Assembly (NCBI GenBank): GCA_030386875.1
Contig: CM059580.1
Coordinates: forward strand, 744,001-808,000
DNA length: 64,000 bases
Source of the DNA: Morinoia aosen
Lineage: Eukaryota; Arthropoda; Malacostraca; Amphipoda; Talitridae
Direction: 5' to 3'
The notes under the pieces are model-generated. The model did no database searches. It had not been told where the DNA came from and was given only the letters and a program-made list of their open reading frames with translations. The translations under genes were made by a program, and so were the position numbers. Shown in pieces: positions 61,084 through 64,000 of the stretch (positions are counted from its first letter, which is position 1; each line of letters starts with the position of its first letter).

Positions 61084-62318
61084 TACATAATTGTGTACAC
61101 GACTCGTCAAATGACGGGATTCGATATTGTCTGTATAGAAATCTTCCAGATGTGGACCATAAAGAAATATTTTCATCCTAATAGCACCCGCGATTAAAAT
61201 ATTCTAATACTTGTGCACTGGTGAAACTCGCATCACAGGTACAGTAGTTAAGTATCTCTAAGAGCGTGAAAGGGAGACAGATCAACCAACAAAGACGAAC
61301 AGCCAATTTTGTTTGTTCAATGAAATTTCCTGTTGAATATTTTCCGTATTTCTGATGGCGGCTTTGTGGAAGAAAAAGTTTTCTTCAGTTGGCCTCTCTT
61401 AGTTCACAGACAAGAATTTGAAACTGATGAAATTAGATCTTTTTGTTCGTTGTTTTTTGTTTTGCAGCTTCTTTTTTTTCCGGTTTTTGTGTTTAAATTT
61501 AACTTTCTATAAATAAGCATGTTTGCGCTTCTAGCAGACTGCATTAACCTTAAATAGCTTTAATTAACATTACTTGTGACGCTTTGGCGTTCACTCATTA
61601 AATTATCTTTGAGCTTGCTCTGCTTGGGCAGCATGTCGTCCTTTTAATAAAAGTCGGTCTGGTACCTCTAACTTATTTATATTGCGTAAAAAGCAGTCTC
61701 TTTCTGCGACTTGAACTCCTCGACCCGGCTTTTGCAGCCTCTTGAATAGGCACTTACTATTCAAGGTAATTAATTGTCAATTAATTGTTAAAATCTTAGT
61801 GCTATATGTAATCTTACAATAAGATACGATATTCACCTAGTCGGCGACCGGGCATCTTAAAACTCGGTATCTCTCTACTCAGAACGCCTCTAAAATTTCC
61901 TACCGGAGTACCGTGCTGATGACCGGCCGCGTCCATTGGGTGTCTTCTATTTTTAGCGAGTATCGTTTTAAAAACTAACCTTACGTTAAAGAAGATTTTC
62001 GGTCTCCATTTTAAAGGAATTCAATAATAAAAATTTCACAGAGGACGCTCCTGTGCGTACTGTTGGAATCCTCAAGATCCGCCTAACTTGGGTACGGTTT
62101 CTCTTTTTGCGCATCTCGGGAAACGACTTGCTGTTGTTCCCTTGAAGTTCTTCTGTATTTGAAATAAATGTTCGACCAATTGCTCTTAAGTTTTAAATCC
62201 TAAAACTTCATTGTACTAACATAGGAGAGATTACGCTCACGAAATAGCTAAACCTATTTATTAATTTGTTCAAAGGAGACACTTGACCATTTATTGTAAA
62301 AGAACAATCAATACTATA
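61084..62318. other. Unassigned; weak LTR-like signals near 61.6-61.85 kb
   Basis: No coding exon found. AATAAAAGTC at about 61647 resembles a polyadenylation signal, and TCGGCGACCGGGCATC at 61841-61856 vaguely resembles the primer-binding region following an LTR in some gypsy/BEL elements. No paired LTR, gag or pol is present, so this is only a suggestion. Confidence 0.3.
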
Positions 62319-63091
62319 CTGCGTGTCCCACAAAAATGTCCCGGACTTTTTAATTGATAATATCTCCGCTTAAATTAACATATTTTAATTGTCTATTATT
62401 TACAATTTATTCAATTTTGTTTCCTTTTGAAATAATATATGTTTTTGAAAATCAGTTGAATAAACTTCAAGATGATCGATTTACTGAAAGGGGTAGAAAA
62501 ATTGTTCAAAGGGAAAGTTTTAAAAACAACACTGGTGTTCTTCTTCATTCCTCAATACCTACTGTTGAGAATAATTTCATAACGATGTATCGTACATACA
62601 ACTAAGTATTTAAACCCTCTGAGAGGTTTCAAGTTTCAAGTGTTCTCAATAATAGTGTTTCAAGGACCGATAGAAAACGGTGGAATAATGGGTAAAACTC
62701 TTCGTTCAATGGTGGCTAGAAGTAATACTTGCCTTGAGAGAAATGGAGGGTATGTCGTTGGATACTAAAATTACTATATTTATTTAAACGTTATATAAGG
62801 TAATGATTTGTTACTCCTTAAAATTTTTGTGTGTTCAGTTTTATGGAAACTACAAAATAAGGAAGAATATCAGTATTGTTTTAAAAACTTTTCATTTGAA
62901 CAATTAATTTTTCTACTCCTTTCAGTAAATTGGACATTATAAAGTGGTTATTCAACCGATTTTCAATAACATAAATTATTCGAAAAGGAAACAAAATTTA
63001 CTACATTGTGAACAAAGGCAATTCAAATATGTTAATTTAAAGCTGAGATATAATTAATTAAAAATCGGGGACATTTTTACAGGACACCCGA
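62319..63091 (+). mobile_element. Tc1/mariner-type element with TIRs of about 155 bp, internally deleted
   Basis: 773 bp flanked by TA (62317-62318 and 63092-63093). The left end GTGTCCCACAAAAATGTCCC matches the reverse complement of the right end, GTGTCCTGTAAAAATGTCCC. Similarity continues through TTTTTAATT, ATATCTC.GCTT, AATTAACATATTT and TTTTGTTTCCTTTT to GTTGAATAA(A/C)C. The interior keeps a frame ending MVARSNTCLERNGGYVVGY-stop (about 62709-62768), plausibly a transposase C-terminus (R...CLE.NGG.F-like in relatives). Different TIRs from the 49 and 60 kb elements, so a separate family. Confidence 0.75.
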
Positions 63092-63190
63092 TATAATAAA
63101 AAACCAAGTGTCCGTCAATGATAAGTATATGTTCTCGTGCGTAATTTCCCCTATCTCATTACAATGGGAATCTGCTTGCTTGGACAGTAT

Positions 63191-63216
63191 CATAAATACA
63201 TACATACATACATATA
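63191..63216 (-). repeat. (TATG)n tail at the 3' end of the minus-strand LINE
   Basis: On the minus strand the LINE 3' sequence (AGCCCGGTATATG) runs into TATGTATGTATG, a simple-repeat tail typical of elements integrated by target-primed reverse transcription. Confidence 0.65.
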
Positions 63217-63480
63217 CCGGGCTTATCCTCCCTATGGGAGGGTAGCCGACAGCAGGCCACAATCCCCACACTTAGTCACTAGGAGGCGAGAGAGGCAGCA
63301 CTGGCCGCACCTGAACTGCCAGGATCAGCAGCAGCCCAGCACAACCACCTCCCACAGTCAGGCCCGACAGCCACAGCTGGTTTACCCCGACCGCTTCATT
63401 GAGTGCAGCCCCTCCCCCCGCACATGACAGGTCAACCCCATCACACGCGGGCAGCTTCCAGTAACGCGTCAAAAATAAAA
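63217..63480 (-). mobile_element. 3' UTR of the minus-strand LINE
   Basis: 264 bp, GC-rich compared with the surroundings, between the RT stop (63481) and the TATG tail. No coding potential that looks selected. Confidence 0.6.
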
Positions 63481-63999
63481 TTACCTCCTTATACACTGCC
63501 CCCACTCACTTCTGTCCGCAGCCATCCCTCCCGCCACGTCCACAGTCAGACCCCTCTCATACAAAGCACGTCTCACCCCATCCATCCAACTCATCCGTGG
63601 TCTACCTCGCGCTCGAAGACCACTCACTTCCGACATATATATCTTTTTCACCAGCCGCTCAACATTCATTCTTTCAACATGCCCAAACCATCCAAGCACT
63701 CTTTCATCCACTCGCCTGCTCAACTTTTTGATAACACCCGTCTGCCCCCTAACCAACTCATTCCTGATCCTATCTCTTCTAGTTACTCCATACATGCTCC
63801 TCAAACACTTCATCTCAAACACATCCAACTTCCTCCTCTCAGCTGCTCTCAACCCCCAGGACTCTGCTCCATACAACAAAACTGGCACAATCAAACTTTC
63901 ATACAGTCCCCTCTTAACATTCATACTCAAACTCCTGCATTCAAAAACTTTCCTCATTGCACCCAATGTCTTACAACCTTCACTCACTCGATGCTTCAC
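63481..63999 (-). pseudogene. LINE reverse transcriptase, C-terminal end, runs off the right edge
   Basis: 172 codons open from the window edge to a stop at 63481. The order LYESLIVPVLLYGAESW, then RRKLDVFEMKCLRSMYGV, RDRIRNE, RVLGWFGHVERMN and GRPRMSWMDGVRRAL is the familiar post-catalytic tail of arthropod non-LTR retrotransposons (LYG.E.W, F..K.LR...GV, R..WFGHV.RM, GRPR..W.D). The frame is intact within the window, so this copy may be relatively young. The catalytic FADD part would lie beyond 64 kb. The absence of the upstream half means the coding status of the whole element cannot be judged. It is distinct from the LINE at 27 kb. Confidence 0.85.
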
Positions 64000-64000
64000 T

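Overview
The window looks like a gene-poor, satellite-rich stretch of an arthropod nuclear genome, most likely an insect. The evidence is spliced coding exons with metazoan-type splice sites, LINE reverse-transcriptase tails, and Tc1/mariner-type elements with TA target duplications whose transposase relics (WFQ..DAPAHY, RSPD motifs) are of a kind common in insects. There is no bacterial-style gene organisation. A 500-base run of N (1522-2021) marks an assembly gap inside a satellite.

Layout. 0.5-19 kb is a chain of unrelated tandem arrays with units of 15, 31, 22, about 29-40 (GT-compound), 11, 48, 29 and 25 bp, separated by short unassigned spacers. 19-27 kb is AT-rich sequence with dispersed repeats, a GC-rich promoter-like island (about 20.64-20.77 kb) and a 40-bp array. 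27.0-28.0 kb is the 3' end of a dead LINE. 28.1-29.65 kb is a 17-bp array. 29.67-48.15 kb is one huge 57-bp satellite of about 324 units with a triplicated higher-order block. 48-51 kb holds an internally deleted mariner-like element and another dispersed repeat.

51.1-58.1 kb contains the only convincing host gene. It is a plus-strand gene with a 4.5-kb first coding exon and two further exons whose splice phases agree. The predicted protein is a large, mostly disordered scaffold with an N-terminal Cys/His motif and a basic SLKKFL motif that recall PEAK1/pragmin-type scaffolds; no catalytic domain lies inside the window. Its third exon ends in a 51-bp, in-frame minisatellite in which every unit carries a possible 5' splice site. 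58-64 kb holds a GGAGTC repeat, two more internally deleted Tc1/mariner-type elements and a minus-strand LINE fragment running off the right edge.

Tandem arrays occupy roughly 37 kb (about 58%). Many have units divisible by 3 or lack stops, so very long open frames appear in several frames and on both strands; I treat these as by-products of repetition, not genes. Several satellites carry a perfect match to a metazoan transcription-factor consensus in nearly every unit (SRF CArG box, Su(H)/CSL site, TGACGTG bZIP core). All calls were made by eye with no database search; family names rest on recalled motifs.
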